DNA of 64,000 nucleotides from assembly GCF_002564105.1 (NCBI RefSeq), contig NZ_PDBX01000001.1, positions 434,001-498,000 on the forward strand, in the 5' to 3' direction. A program made the translations under genes and the position numbers. The notes below the pieces were generated by a model. It had not been told where the DNA came from and searched no databases. It worked only from the letters and a program-made list of their open reading frames with translations. Of the stretch, positions 35,677 to 45,714 are shown piece after piece (positions within the stretch are counted from its first letter, which is position 1; each line of letters opens with the position of its first letter). This DNA is from Collimonas sp. PA-H2 (GTDB taxonomy: Bacteria > Pseudomonadota > Gammaproteobacteria > Burkholderiales > Burkholderiaceae_D).

Positions 35677-37125
35677 CTAGAAATGGTATTTGGCCGACAG
35701 ATCAACACGACTCATATAAGCCGTCTCATCGGCCAAGGTCTTACGCCGACCAAAGATGTACTCGGCACCAATATCAATATTCGTAACTGGATTCCAGATT
35801 AAGCCCAGATGCGACTGCAGAAGCTCACGATTAATCGCAAAATTACCTAAAGCGCCGTTACCGCTGCCTAAACCGTTGGCCATGGCGAAAGCAGTGTAGT
35901 CGTTGTTGAAATTGCGCTGAAATCCAATCGATCCATTAAAGCGCAAGGTAGCAGACGGCTTATGCTGATAACCGAGTACTACGCCGACTATTTTTTCAAG
36001 CAATAATTTGTGATTGACATCGTCGAAGAAGGCACCTTCAACATAGTTGAAGTAGCGGCCGATACCGGTACCGCCAGTAATCGCCCAGTTCATGGAATCG
36101 TCCCCCCAGGTTTTGTAAGTGCCGCTCGCGGCTACGCCATAGCCACGACGCGACAAAGAGATACTAGCACCGTCATTGAGGCGATTCTCTTGCGTCACCC
36201 CACGCAAGCTCACTGCGCCCCAGTCGAACGTCTTATCCCAACGCCCGACCAGATCCGGAACATGCGAAAAACCATTGGTATCGACTGCCCCGGTTCTGTC
36301 GAGCACGTAACTCACCGAATTTTCCAGAGCTACACTGAACTTGCCAAAATCCTTGGTCGGATAGGAGTAACGGATTTGCGGCTGACGGATAAATGTTGAA
36401 CCAATAGGTCCGTTGAAATCGACAGTTTCAGGGGCATTATCAACGTCCATGAAAGTTGACCAGGTCTGACCGATCAGGAAACCATTGAATTGGCCATAAG
36501 CCTCGCGCAGACGGAAATTGTAGCTATTGGTTGACTGCTGTGTATAAATATTCGCCGCAGTGCCTGATACCGCAGAATTGCCGGTGCGTGGGTCGTTGTT
36601 GAAATCACCTTCGACCTTGATACTGATCGGGCCATAAGAACTTGGCGTGCTAGTCTCAATGCCGAAACGCGATGTGCGTGCCGTCAAATAATCGCGGCCG
36701 GTTTTATTGGCTGAAATCGACGGGTCGTTCGGCCCTGCCGCGACACCGCGTAGCGGCGCATACGCCAAAAAAGTGGAATAGTCATTGCTGGAATTGTCGC
36801 CGCGCATTTCATGCGCCCAATTGAGCTCGCCAAATCCATAAAGATGCACAGAGGTTTCGGAATTGGGTAGACGGAAAGAACCCGGAATATCGCCAGCTAC
36901 CACTGCATCCTTGCTGCTCAACTCGACCTGCGCTATCCGATCAACTAAATCCTGCTGTGGCGCTACCGATTTGGCCTTTGTGAGCTGATTCAATTGTTCG
37001 CTCAGGCGTTTGATTTCCGCGCGCATTTGTTCAAAGTCTTGTGCTGTCTGCGCGTAGGATGGAATAATGATGCCAGAGAAAATGAATACGATAGACGTAC
37101 TCAGGCATGTGTACTTCAATTTCAT
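35677..37125 (-). CDS. DcaP-like outer-membrane porin
   Basis: A 482-residue exported protein. A signal peptide (cleavage near PSYAQ) is followed by an N-terminal coiled coil (DFEQMRAEIKRLSEQLNQLTK), and then a beta-barrel with YGFGELNWAH, SRFGIETSTPSSYGPISIKVEGDFN and a final strand ending KYHF. This is the DcaP family of trimeric porins, which carry small organic acids and related solutes. AGGAGACAG precedes ATG 37125. It follows the ABC transporter genes on the same strand, so uptake of histidine or a related compound is the likely role. Confidence 0.75.
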   Translation of the reverse strand: MKLKYTCLSTSIVFIFSGIIIPSYAQTAQDFEQMRAEIKRLSEQLNQLTKAKSVAPQQDLVDRIAQVELSSKDAVVAGDIPGSFRLPNSETSVHLYGFGELNWAHEMRGDNSSNDYSTFLAYAPLRGVAAGPNDPSISANKTGRDYLTARTSRFGIETSTPSSYGPISIKVEGDFNNDPRTGNSAVSGTAANIYTQQSTNSYNFRLREAYGQFNGFLIGQTWSTFMDVDNAPETVDFNGPIGSTFIRQPQIRYSYPTKDFGKFSVALENSVSYVLDRTGAVDTNGFSHVPDLVGRWDKTFDWGAVSLRGVTQENRLNDGASISLSRRGYGVAASGTYKTWGDDSMNWAITGGTGIGRYFNYVEGAFFDDVNHKLLLEKIVGVVLGYQHKPSATLRFNGSIGFQRNFNNDYTAFAMANGLGSGNGALGNFAINRELLQSHLGLIWNPVTNIDIGAEYIFGRRKTLADETAYMSRVDLSAKYHF

Positions 37126-37162
37126 TTCTGTCTCCTGATTAATTGTTTTATCTTTTTCGTTA

Positions 37163-37948
37163 CTAACTAATTTTTCCGACGAATGCACGAATCCGTTCAT
37201 TGCGTGCATTGCTAAAAAATTCCGCGGGCGGTGCCTCTTCGAGAATTTCGCCTTTTTCGAAAAAAATGACACGATCCGCCACTTCGCGAGCAAAGCCCAT
37301 TTCGTGAGTGACGACGATCATGGTCATACCGGAACGTGCCAAATCTTTCATCACGTCGAGCACCTCTTTGATCATCTCAGGATCGAGTGCACTGGTCGGC
37401 TCGTCAAATAGCATCACTTTTGGCTGCATCGCCAGCGCCCGGGCAATCGCCACACGCTGTGCTTGTCCACCAGAAATCTGGTGTGGATACTTGTGCGCAT
37501 GATCCGCCAACCCCACTTTCGCCAGTAGCTCCTGGGCAGCTACTTCAGCCTGGGCACGCGTGACATCACGCAAGCGACGTGGTGCCAGGGTCACGTTGTC
37601 CAGTACTGTCAAATGTGGAAAAAGATTAAAACTCTGGAACACCATACCCACTTCACGTCGTACAGCATCGATATGCTTGAGATCAGCATTGAGTTCAATA
37701 CCATCGATCACGATGTTGCCGGTGTCGTGAGTTTCTAGTCGATTCAACATCCGCAGAAATGTGGACTTTCCCGACCCTGATGCGCCGATAATGACCGTCA
37801 CCTCTCCTTGATAAAATGCGGTGGACACATCCTTGATGACATGGAAACTGCCAAAGTGCTTGTTCACCTTATCTGCCGTAATCAATGGCGTTTTTTCGCT
37901 AGACTGTAGCGTGCGGTCTACGGAGTTCATTATTTTTTCCTCGATCAT
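37163..37948 (-). CDS. Polar amino-acid ABC transporter ATPase (HisP/GlnQ type)
   Basis: A 261-residue ATPase with Walker [11 protein letters not shown]-loop in [13 protein letters not shown], signature [15 protein letters not shown], Walker [13 protein letters not shown] and switch His in VVTHEMGFA. It closely fits the HisP/GlnQ family. The ATG overlaps the permease stop. Neighbouring hut genes and a HutC-type site upstream of the operon suggest that histidine or urocanate is the substrate. Confidence 0.9.
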   Translation of the reverse strand: MIEEKIMNSVDRTLQSSEKTPLITADKVNKHFGSFHVIKDVSTAFYQGEVTVIIGASGSGKSTFLRMLNRLETHDTGNIVIDGIELNADLKHIDAVRREVGMVFQSFNLFPHLTVLDNVTLAPRRLRDVTRAQAEVAAQELLAKVGLADHAHKYPHQISGGQAQRVAIARALAMQPKVMLFDEPTSALDPEMIKEVLDVMKDLARSGMTMIVVTHEMGFAREVADRVIFFEKGEILEEAPPAEFFSNARNERIRAFVGKIS

Positions 37949-38730
37949 TGATGACGCTCCACATCTAATTGCCGCTCAATAGCTCCCGAAATCTGGGTAA
38001 GCGCCGTAGTCAAGATCAAGTAAATGGAAGCAGTCGTGATGAAAACCGGAATCGGTTGGAACGTGACGGACTGGATGCGATTGCCAATATTCGACAATTC
38101 CACGACGCCAATCACGTATGCCAGACTGGAGTCTTTCAGCAACGACACGAAATTATTGACCAAAGGCGGCAACGCAATCCGGAAGCTTTGCGGAAAAATC
38201 ACATCACGAAAGGTTTGAAACGGGCTCAATCCCAATGAGCGTGCCGCTTCAGTCTGGCCCTTGTTGATCGCCAGGATGCCTGCACGAATAGCTTCCGCGT
38301 TGTAGGCGCCGGCGTTTAAAGCCAGTGCTACCACTGCTGAATTGAAGTCAGATAACTCTAGCCCCGGTACCAAACCTGGCAAGGCTAGGAAGACAAACAA
38401 CACCTGTACGAGTAATGGTGTGCCGCGGATGGCCCAAACATAAAAATTGGCCATCCACCGAAATGGTGGGAATTTGGATAGTTTGGCCAGCGCAGCAAGT
38501 ATGCCGAGCAGGATACCGATTGTGCCGGAGACGACGGTAAGCGCCATCGTGACTCGCGCACCTTCAGCGAATTGAATTGCCGCCGATTTGATAGGCTCTG
38601 GCATCCAGCTGAGCGGAATGGTCATTAGCCATAAAAATGCGACCAGACCCGCGGTCACCAATGCAATGGCAATAGCGCTACGCCGTTCGCGCGACCAGGC
38701 GACAGGAAAAAGTGTGATTGCAGCTCTCAA
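37945..38730 (-). CDS. Polar amino-acid ABC transporter permease
   Basis: A 261-residue inner-membrane protein of the HisM/GlnP type with about five helices and the EAA loop region ([33 protein letters not shown]). It pairs with the ATPase and binding protein in the same operon. A single permease gene is present, so it probably works as a homodimer. Confidence 0.9.
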   Translation of the reverse strand: MRAAITLFPVAWSRERRSAIAIALVTAGLVAFLWLMTIPLSWMPEPIKSAAIQFAEGARVTMALTVVSGTIGILLGILAALAKLSKFPPFRWMANFYVWAIRGTPLLVQVLFVFLALPGLVPGLELSDFNSAVVALALNAGAYNAEAIRAGILAINKGQTEAARSLGLSPFQTFRDVIFPQSFRIALPPLVNNFVSLLKDSSLAYVIGVVELSNIGNRIQSVTFQPIPVFITTASIYLILTTALTQISGAIERQLDVERHQ

Positions 38731-38790
38731 TTAGCTCTCCTCTATAACTGAACTGTGCGACAAGGCAGTATTACTGGGCTGTAAAATTGA

Positions 38791-39555
38791 TTAATGACAT
38801 TGAATATCTTCATGCATATATTTTTCAGTGATGGCGTGATATGTGCCATCGAGCATGATTTCTGCCAGTGCCTTATTGATAGCTGTATCAAGAGAGCTAT
38901 TTCCCTTTTTAATGGCGGCCGCAATTTTTTCGACAAAAAGGTAATCTCCTTTTTTCAGTCCAGAATTTGGGCTAGCTTCCAGTGCGGCCTTGACAGCAAA
39001 CCGATCGCTCACCCACGCATCAACTCGACCATTCATCAAGGCAGAACGTGCATCCGGATCCTGCGGGAAATTTTTTACTTCTTTAATGGCAGGCAGCTTT
39101 CTGAGGCTATCCATGTAGGTCGTGCCGGTTAGCACTGCGACCGTTTTGCCGTTTAAGGACTCGACCGTATGTATGGCAGCGTCCTTGGAGACAATGACAC
39201 CGCCACTGCAATAAATCGGATTACTGAAAGAGACTGCCTTGGCGCGCTCCTCCGTAATGCCGATCGAATCCATCACCATGTCCCAACGATCTTGACGCAG
39301 ACCCGACAGCAGCGCGTCGAATGACAAAGCTTTCCATTCCACGGGCACGCCCATTTTTTTTGCAATCGCCTCGCCAAGTTCGATGTCTAAGCCGGTTAGT
39401 TTTGAACCTTGAAAATAACTAAATGGCGGATAAGTGCCTTCTGTGGCAATGACAATCTTCCCGTCCTTTTTAATTTCCTCGAATGAGCGCGCCTGCACAG
39501 CCGCACACACCACCAGACTTGCCATCGCTGTTACTAAGAATTTGATCGTCTTCAT
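38791..39555 (-). CDS. Periplasmic amino-acid binding protein
   Basis: A 254-residue exported solute-binding protein of family 3. A signal peptide (cleavage near AAVQA) is followed by GKIVIATEGTYPPFSYF and LTGLDIELGEAIAKKMG, and SFDALLSGLRQDRWDMVMDSIGITEERA. These are the ligand-pocket signatures of HisJ/ArtJ-like proteins. It is the first gene of the uptake operon, under the HutC-type site at 39823. Confidence 0.85.
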   Translation of the reverse strand: MKTIKFLVTAMASLVVCAAVQARSFEEIKKDGKIVIATEGTYPPFSYFQGSKLTGLDIELGEAIAKKMGVPVEWKALSFDALLSGLRQDRWDMVMDSIGITEERAKAVSFSNPIYCSGGVIVSKDAAIHTVESLNGKTVAVLTGTTYMDSLRKLPAIKEVKNFPQDPDARSALMNGRVDAWVSDRFAVKAALEASPNSGLKKGDYLFVEKIAAAIKKGNSSLDTAINKALAEIMLDGTYHAITEKYMHEDIQCH

Positions 39556-40218
39556 GTGTCCTCCAATTGGATGTTTTACTGATGAATACCTTTTTTGTAC
39601 TTCAAACGTACGCGGACTAAGATCCGTCTCTTATCAAATAATAATTATCATAAAGGAAATTTATTTAGTCGCCCTTTTTGATTTCTTTTACGCAACCCCG
39701 ATTTGCCGCCTCACCAATGAAACGCTGCGGCATTGCCTTGATGTCTTAGTTATATTGTCTATATTTTTACCGTAAATTCTCATAAGTTGAATATACCAAT
39801 ATGAGATTAAATCAAAATAAAAGTATATACAACTAAAATTAAATTAAAAACGAAAATAGTGGCCGTCAACCTACATTCGATTGATACGAAGAACGGCGAG
39901 ATTGGCTTCAGGCAACGAATTGAAGCAATTATCGAAAATAAAAATCATTGGGGAATTTGGCAAAACGCCAACGAGAAAGCAACACACGAAATGCCGTTAC
40001 ACGCTGATTTGATTGCATAGAAGTCCCACGCGCATTGAATGTTTTTGAGAGCGGCCGATAAGGCCTGATAAGAAAGCCGACATCGCAACACAGGTGCTGC
40101 AGATGTGCTAATTGAAATTTCCTGACCAGCCGTTGATTCAATCGTCGCGCCCGCTATTTTTAGCGCACGCTAGGCCTTAATCGGATCAACCGAGAATTTC
40201 CCTAACCAACGACACTAC
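39556..40218. other. Promoter region of the uptake operon
   Basis: About 660 AT-rich bases between the binding-protein gene and the end of hutG. It contains one HutC-type site (39823-39836). A 70-codon open frame at 39929-40141 on the minus strand has no ribosome binding site or recognisable content and is not called. Confidence 0.5.
39823..39836. promoter_or_regulatory. HutC-type operator, half-conserved
   Basis: GTATATACAACTAA is identical over 14 bases to the site between hutU and hutC (44729-44742). The palindromic core GTATATAC is kept. It lies about 270 bases upstream of the binding-protein gene, consistent with HutC control of uptake. Confidence 0.6.
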
Positions 40219-41205
40219 TCAAGCTGCCATGTTGTTGGCTATCCGCGCCACCAGACGGGCCGCGATACGCGCACTGCGGTTGTCAATATCATGTACTGGA
40301 TTCAACTCGGCGACATCTGCGAGCCGCAATTTACCGGACATGGTCACGATATCCAGCAAAGATTCGACCGTCTCCAAGGCGACGCCATACACGGCGGGTG
40401 CGCTAACGCCGGGCATCACCGAGGCGGGAAGAACGTCCAGGCAGATAGTAAAATAAACGTCATCGACCTCATCCAAAAACTGTTGCAGCGTTACTGCGGT
40501 TTCCGATATATTGCTCGCCCCCATGTCTTCATCAAGCCGCCAGACCACACCCAATTGTTCCGCTCGTTCGAACAAGGCTGCGGTATTAGCGAACGCGCTC
40601 ACACCTAGACAACAGTAACGGAATGGCCAGCCTCGGGCAACGCAATCTTCGGCAATCTGGCGAAATGGCGTACCTGAACTGGCGCGTTCACCCAGCCGCA
40701 AATCAAAATGGGCATCTAGATTGATGATGCCAACGCGAGGCGTCTTTTCTTTTCCTGCTTCCCGTTGAGTAAGATGCGTCGCCAAGCCATTAAAACTGCC
40801 ATAGGCAATTTCATGTCCTCCACCCAACCCAATCGGAAACAGGCCGTGTGCCAGCAATTCAGCCAGTACGGCAGAGAATGCCATCTGCGCTGCTTCCAAG
40901 CCATCCTCTATAACATTCGCGCTAGAGCCGATGCAAATGACATCGCCGGCATCAACTATTGTCTTGCATTGATGTACAGGCATATTACCTAGCGCACTGC
41001 GAATTGCATCCGGCCCTTCCTTGGCGCCAACCCGGCCATGATTGCGCGCCACCCCTGCATCGCAGGCAAATCCTAACAAGGCTATGGCTCCGGCTGGAGA
41101 TGCGCTTGTAATTGGTACGACGATTTGATGCCAGCGTTGACCTTGCTGACCTTCGAGTGCATCAATCCGCCCTCGCCAACGCGTCATGTCGGGCGCCACG
41201 TTCAT
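40219..41205 (-). CDS. hutG: N-formimidoylglutamase
   Basis: A 328-residue enzyme of the arginase/ureohydrolase family that hydrolyses formimidoylglutamate to glutamate and formamide, the last step of histidine degradation. Metal-binding motifs are GLGGGHE, NLDAHFDLR and a C-terminal ICLDVLP. It is downstream of hutH, 127 bases away, on the same strand. Confidence 0.85.
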   Translation of the reverse strand: MNVAPDMTRWRGRIDALEGQQGQRWHQIVVPITSASPAGAIALLGFACDAGVARNHGRVGAKEGPDAIRSALGNMPVHQCKTIVDAGDVICIGSSANVIEDGLEAAQMAFSAVLAELLAHGLFPIGLGGGHEIAYGSFNGLATHLTQREAGKEKTPRVGIINLDAHFDLRLGERASSGTPFRQIAEDCVARGWPFRYCCLGVSAFANTAALFERAEQLGVVWRLDEDMGASNISETAVTLQQFLDEVDDVYFTICLDVLPASVMPGVSAPAVYGVALETVESLLDIVTMSGKLRLADVAELNPVHDIDNRSARIAARLVARIANNMAA

Positions 41206-41332
41206 CCACTTCTCCGATGTCGATTGTTAGGAATTACTTGTAAATCGTAAAAATTCAAGGCGTGCCAAGCAGATCACTTCTAACGCGACCGCATTAATGT
41301 GCAACACACCCCCAATTTTTTACGGCTTTTTT

Positions 41333-42880
41333 TTACGCAAACAAAGGCACGAACAATTCCTTGCAGGACGCACTTAACGTGCCGTTAAGTACCAGCCGTT
41401 TCGCCGCCTCGATATCCGGGGCAAAGAACCGATCTGAGGCATAGTACGGGACGTGCGCACGCACTACCTTATGCACTTGCTCCAATGCTGAAGAACTTGT
41501 CAATGGACGATGAAAATCAAGCCCTTGTGCAGCAGCCAGCAATTCGATGCCAACAATTACCGCGGTGTTGTGAGCCATCTCGTGCAAACGCCTCGCAGCG
41601 AAAGTTGCCATACTTACATGATCCTCCTGATTGGCTGACGTCGGCAAACTGTCGACGCTGGCTGGATGCGCCATTGATTTGTTCTCCGAAGCTAGAGCAG
41701 CGGCGGTCACATGGGCGATCATGAACCCAGAATTGACGCCGGGGTCCCTGACCAGGAACGGTGGCAATCCTGATAGCGAGGCATCGATCAGCAAAGCAAT
41801 CCGACGTTCTGACAAAGCACCTATTTCAGCGATCGCCAGTGCCAGCGTGTCTGCCGCAAACGCAACCGGCTCCGCATGAAAATTACCGCCGGAAATAACG
41901 GTGCTGTGTTCAGCATCGGCAAAAATCAAAGGATTGTCGGTAACCGCATTAGCTTCTATGAGCAAGGTGCGCGCAGCATTGTTGATGATATCGATACAAG
42001 CGCCCATGACTTGCGGCTGGCAACGCAGACTGTATGGATCCTGTACGCGTTCATCTTCCACAAAATGCGATTCTCGGATAGCGCTACCTGTCAGCAGCTT
42101 ACGATAGATCTTTGCTGACGCAATTTGGCCAAGTTGTCCTCGCACTTCATGCACGCGCGGATCGAACGGCGCGTCGCTGCCTTTAGCCGCATCAACCGAC
42201 AATGCACCAACCACCGTACCAGCTTCCAACATGCGCTCCGCCATGAACAAGCCGTGCAGCGCCAAGGCTGTCGACACCTGAGTACCGTTGATCAGTGCCA
42301 GACCTTCTTTCGCAGCCAGCACCACGGGCGCTATGCCGGCCTGTTTCAATGCGTCTCGCGCCGCCACGATTTCCCCATTGACGCGCACATCACCCTCGCC
42401 AAGCAAGGCCAGCGTCATATGGGACAATGGCGCCAAATCGCCCGAGGCGCCCACTGATCCTTTCGCAGGAATGGCAGGCATGATTCCCGCATTCACCAAA
42501 GCAATAAGGCTATCGATAACCAGCGCCCGGATACCGGAAAAGCCACGCGCCAGGCTACCGATCTTCATCAGCATGATCAGACGTACCACAGAATCGCTCA
42601 ATAACTCGCCGGTTCCTACCGAATGCGACAGAATCAAGTTGCGCTGCAATTGCTCCAGCTGTGCATCCGGAATACGGGTTTTTGCAAGAATGCCGAAGCC
42701 GGTATTAATGCCATAAGCTGCATCGCCGCGCGCGACGATACGCTGTACCGCATCTGCCGACGCATGAATGCCAGGATAAGCTGAAGCCACCAACTTCACT
42801 TGCAGGGGCTGCTCCCAGATGTTGCGTAGATTTGCCAGTGAAAATTGGCCCGGCTCTAATATCAATGTTGGTTGTGTCAT
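41333..42880 (-). CDS. hutH: Histidine ammonia-lyase
   Basis: A 515-residue enzyme that deaminates histidine to urocanate. The MIO-forming Ala-Ser-Gly is in [14 protein letters not shown]. Other family marks are YGINTGFG and NQEDHVSM. Start 42880 ([12 protein letters not shown]) matches the usual N-terminus; a TTG-initiated extension overlapping hutU was rejected. It follows hutU on the same transcript. Confidence 0.93.
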   Translation of the reverse strand: MTQPTLILEPGQFSLANLRNIWEQPLQVKLVASAYPGIHASADAVQRIVARGDAAYGINTGFGILAKTRIPDAQLEQLQRNLILSHSVGTGELLSDSVVRLIMLMKIGSLARGFSGIRALVIDSLIALVNAGIMPAIPAKGSVGASGDLAPLSHMTLALLGEGDVRVNGEIVAARDALKQAGIAPVVLAAKEGLALINGTQVSTALALHGLFMAERMLEAGTVVGALSVDAAKGSDAPFDPRVHEVRGQLGQIASAKIYRKLLTGSAIRESHFVEDERVQDPYSLRCQPQVMGACIDIINNAARTLLIEANAVTDNPLIFADAEHSTVISGGNFHAEPVAFAADTLALAIAEIGALSERRIALLIDASLSGLPPFLVRDPGVNSGFMIAHVTAAALASENKSMAHPASVDSLPTSANQEDHVSMATFAARRLHEMAHNTAVIVGIELLAAAQGLDFHRPLTSSSALEQVHKVVRAHVPYYASDRFFAPDIEAAKRLVLNGTLSASCKELFVPLFA

Positions 42881-42923
42881 GAAAGTCTTCGCTAAGTTCG
42901 GTTGGCTGGAATGGTAGTGATGT

Positions 42924-44642
42924 TCAATCAATCATCGGCAGATGCAAATGATTGCGCTTCGCACAATCAACAGCGGTCTCGTATCCGGCATCTGCATGAC
43001 GCATCACGCCGGAACCACAGTCGTTGATCAATACACGCTCGAGCCGTTTAGCGGCGGCATCAGTCCCATCGGCGACGATCACCATGCCCGAATGCTGTGA
43101 GTAGCCCATACCAACACCGCCACCATGGTGCAGCGATACCCAGCTGGCACCCCCCGCGGTATTTAGCAGCGCATTCAGGAGTGGCCAATCGGAAACCGCG
43201 TCGGTGCCATCCTTCATACCTTCTGTTTCACGATTGGGACTAGCGACGGATCCAGTATCCAGATGATCGCGGCCAATGACGATCGGTGCTTTCAGTTCAC
43301 CTGTACGCACCATCTCGTTGAATGCCAGGCCGGCTATATGACGTTCGCCTAGACCAAGCCAGCAAATTCGTGCGGGTAAACCTTGAAATGCAATGCGGTC
43401 ATGCGCCATGTCCAGCCAATTATGAACGTGCTTATTGCCTGGAAACAGCTCCTTGATCTTGGCATCTGTCTTGTAGATATCTTCCGGATCACCCGACAGT
43501 GCCACCCACCTGAACGGCCCTTTGCCTTCACAAAACATTGGACGAATATAGGCAGGTACAAAACCAGGGAAAGCGAACGAATCCTGCACGCCCTGATCAA
43601 AGGCAACTTGGCGAATGTTGTTGCCATAGTCAACAGTTGGAATACCCATTGCATGAAAATCGAGCATCGCTTGCACATGTTTCGCACAAGAAGCGGCTGC
43701 GTCCCACGTCAAACGAGCATGTTGACTAGTGTCCTGTTGCGCTGCTTTCCATTCGGTGACGCTCCAGCCGGATGGCAAATAACCATTGATCAGATCATGT
43801 GCCGAAGTTTGATCGGTCACGAGATCCGGCCGAATGCCTCCCGCCTTGGCGCGTTTAACCAGTTCCGGCAAGATGTCTGCAGCATTGCCCAACAAACCAA
43901 TCGATATCGCCTCCTTGCGCTCACAATGATGTTGAATCAGTGCAATGGCGTCATCGATATCTTTGGCCTGTTTATCGACATAACGAGTGCGCAGACGAAA
44001 ATCGATACTGCTTTGCTGGCATTCGATGTTCAGCGACACTGCTCCTGCCAAGGTAGCAGCCAATGGCTGTGCCCCTCCCATGCCACCCAAGCCTGCTGTC
44101 AGAATCCAGCGACCACGCCAATCATCGTTGAAATGCTGTTTGCCGGCTTCAACGAAGGTTTCATATGTTCCCTGCACAATCCCTTGGCTACCTATGTAGA
44201 TCCAGCTACCGGCCGTCATTTGGCCGTACATGAACAGGCCTTTACGATCGAGCTCATTGAAGTGTTCCCAATTTGCCCATTTAGGCACCAGATTCGAATT
44301 GGCGATCAGCACTCGCGGTGCATCGGCATGAGTCTTAAACACACCAACCGGCTTACCTGATTGCACCAGCAGAGTTTCGTCGTCATTCAAGTCTTTCAGC
44401 ACATTCAGAATTTTGTCGAAGCATTCCCAATTACGGGCAGCGCGACCAATGCCGCCATATACCACTAAATGTTTAGGATTTTCTGCCACTTCTGGGTCAA
44501 GATTGTTTTGTAGCATCCGATAGGCCGCTTCCGCCTGCCAACTTTTACACACCTTTTCGACACCACGCGGTGCGCGAATGATGCGACTGGCGTCGTAACG
44601 AGGATCATGATCCAACTGTAGATTTTCCGATGAGGTGTTCAT
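42924..44642 (-). CDS. hutU: Urocanate hydratase
   Basis: A 572-residue NAD-dependent enzyme converting urocanate to imidazolonepropionate. Characteristic stretches are [43 protein letters not shown] and [13 protein letters not shown]. It is first in the hutU-hutH-hutG operon, directly under the HutC palindrome. Confidence 0.93.
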   Translation of the reverse strand: MNTSSENLQLDHDPRYDASRIIRAPRGVEKVCKSWQAEAAYRMLQNNLDPEVAENPKHLVVYGGIGRAARNWECFDKILNVLKDLNDDETLLVQSGKPVGVFKTHADAPRVLIANSNLVPKWANWEHFNELDRKGLFMYGQMTAGSWIYIGSQGIVQGTYETFVEAGKQHFNDDWRGRWILTAGLGGMGGAQPLAATLAGAVSLNIECQQSSIDFRLRTRYVDKQAKDIDDAIALIQHHCERKEAISIGLLGNAADILPELVKRAKAGGIRPDLVTDQTSAHDLINGYLPSGWSVTEWKAAQQDTSQHARLTWDAAASCAKHVQAMLDFHAMGIPTVDYGNNIRQVAFDQGVQDSFAFPGFVPAYIRPMFCEGKGPFRWVALSGDPEDIYKTDAKIKELFPGNKHVHNWLDMAHDRIAFQGLPARICWLGLGERHIAGLAFNEMVRTGELKAPIVIGRDHLDTGSVASPNRETEGMKDGTDAVSDWPLLNALLNTAGGASWVSLHHGGGVGMGYSQHSGMVIVADGTDAAAKRLERVLINDCGSGVMRHADAGYETAVDCAKRNHLHLPMID

Positions 44643-44726
44643 AGCAAGTTTCTTCTTTCAAGATAAAAACGGACTGAGAATAAGCGGCGCAAAAGGACAT
44701 AAGCGGAGCAGCCAGCAAATCCTAAT

Positions 44727-44738
44727 TTGTATATACAA
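44727..44738. promoter_or_regulatory. HutC operator palindrome
   Basis: TTGTATATACAA is a perfect 12-bp palindrome between the divergent hutU and hutC genes and matches known HutC sites (TTGTATxTACAA type). Binding here would repress both directions until urocanate is present. Confidence 0.8.
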
Positions 44739-44844
44739 CTAAGTCAATAATTATTTTATTTGATGATGCATTTGTTGCCGGTGATAAAATATCTAGTTGC
44801 AATGACATTAATCGCTCTAGGAAGAGAGCAAAAAGGAGAGTACT

Positions 44845-45564
44845 TTGGCAATACAAGGTGAGCGAACAGATATACCGATTTTTCAACGTATCAAGGAATA
44901 CATCCTGAATGAGATTCACTTGGGTCACTGGCGGGAGGGAGATGTAATTCCGACGGAATATGCTCTGTCCAAACAATTCGAGGTGTCGCGCATGACGGTC
45001 AACCGTGCATTGCGGGAACTGACATCCGAACAAATATTGAACCGCGTTCAGGGTTCAGGTACGTATGTCGCACAACAAAAATATCAGGCTGCGCTGCTGC
45101 AGGTTAAAAATATTGCCGAAGAAATCAGGGGCCGCGGTCACGTCCATAGCAGCAAACTCTATTGTCTTGAACGCAGTAAGGCGAACGAGTCATTAGCCAA
45201 TCAGTTTGAACTTCGCTATGGTCACCCGTTGTTCCATTCAATCATCGTGCATTTCGAAAACGACACTCCAATTCAGGTTGAAGATCGCTGGGTCAACCCT
45301 GATCTTGCGCCGGATTACATGGGATTGGATTTCTCTACAACAACACCTAACGAATACTTAATGACCGCAGCGCCGTTGCAAGGAGCTGATTACCGCATTG
45401 AAGCATGTATTGCGCCAAAGGAAATCGCCGAGATGCTGGCCATCAAACCTAAAGACCCCTGCCTTGTTCTCAAACGTAAAACTATCTCCGTCGGAGGCAT
45501 TGCCTCAGTAGCTATTATGTGGCACCCCGGACATCGCTATCAATTTGCAGGAAGTTTTAGTTAA
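44845..45564 (+). CDS. hutC: GntR-family histidine utilisation repressor
   Basis: A 239-residue repressor. The N-terminal winged helix has PTEYALSKQFEVSRMTVNRALREL, and a C-terminal UTRA ligand domain follows (EDRWVNPDLAPDYM, AMLAIKPKDPCLVLKRKT-like). It responds to urocanate. It starts with TTG at 44845, preceded by AAAGGAGAG, and is divergent from hutU. Confidence 0.88.
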   Translation: MAIQGERTDIPIFQRIKEYILNEIHLGHWREGDVIPTEYALSKQFEVSRMTVNRALRELTSEQILNRVQGSGTYVAQQKYQAALLQVKNIAEEIRGRGHVHSSKLYCLERSKANESLANQFELRYGHPLFHSIIVHFENDTPIQVEDRWVNPDLAPDYMGLDFSTTTPNEYLMTAAPLQGADYRIEACIAPKEIAEMLAIKPKDPCLVLKRKTISVGGIASVAIMWHPGHRYQFAGSFS

Positions 45565-45714
45565 ATTACTATTAAATAATCAGGTCAAAAAATCAAAAAT
45601 ATCTATCGATGATTCTACGCAGATTATAAAAATAAGAGCCAGATTGATGCATCTCGTATTGCATCGCCTTCACCTCTTAATAAATACCATCACACGAGCT
45701 ACTGAGCTTATTTT

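Noticed and set aside
39929..40141. 70-codon frame on the minus strand upstream of the ABC transporter
   Set aside because: No ribosome binding site or recognisable content.
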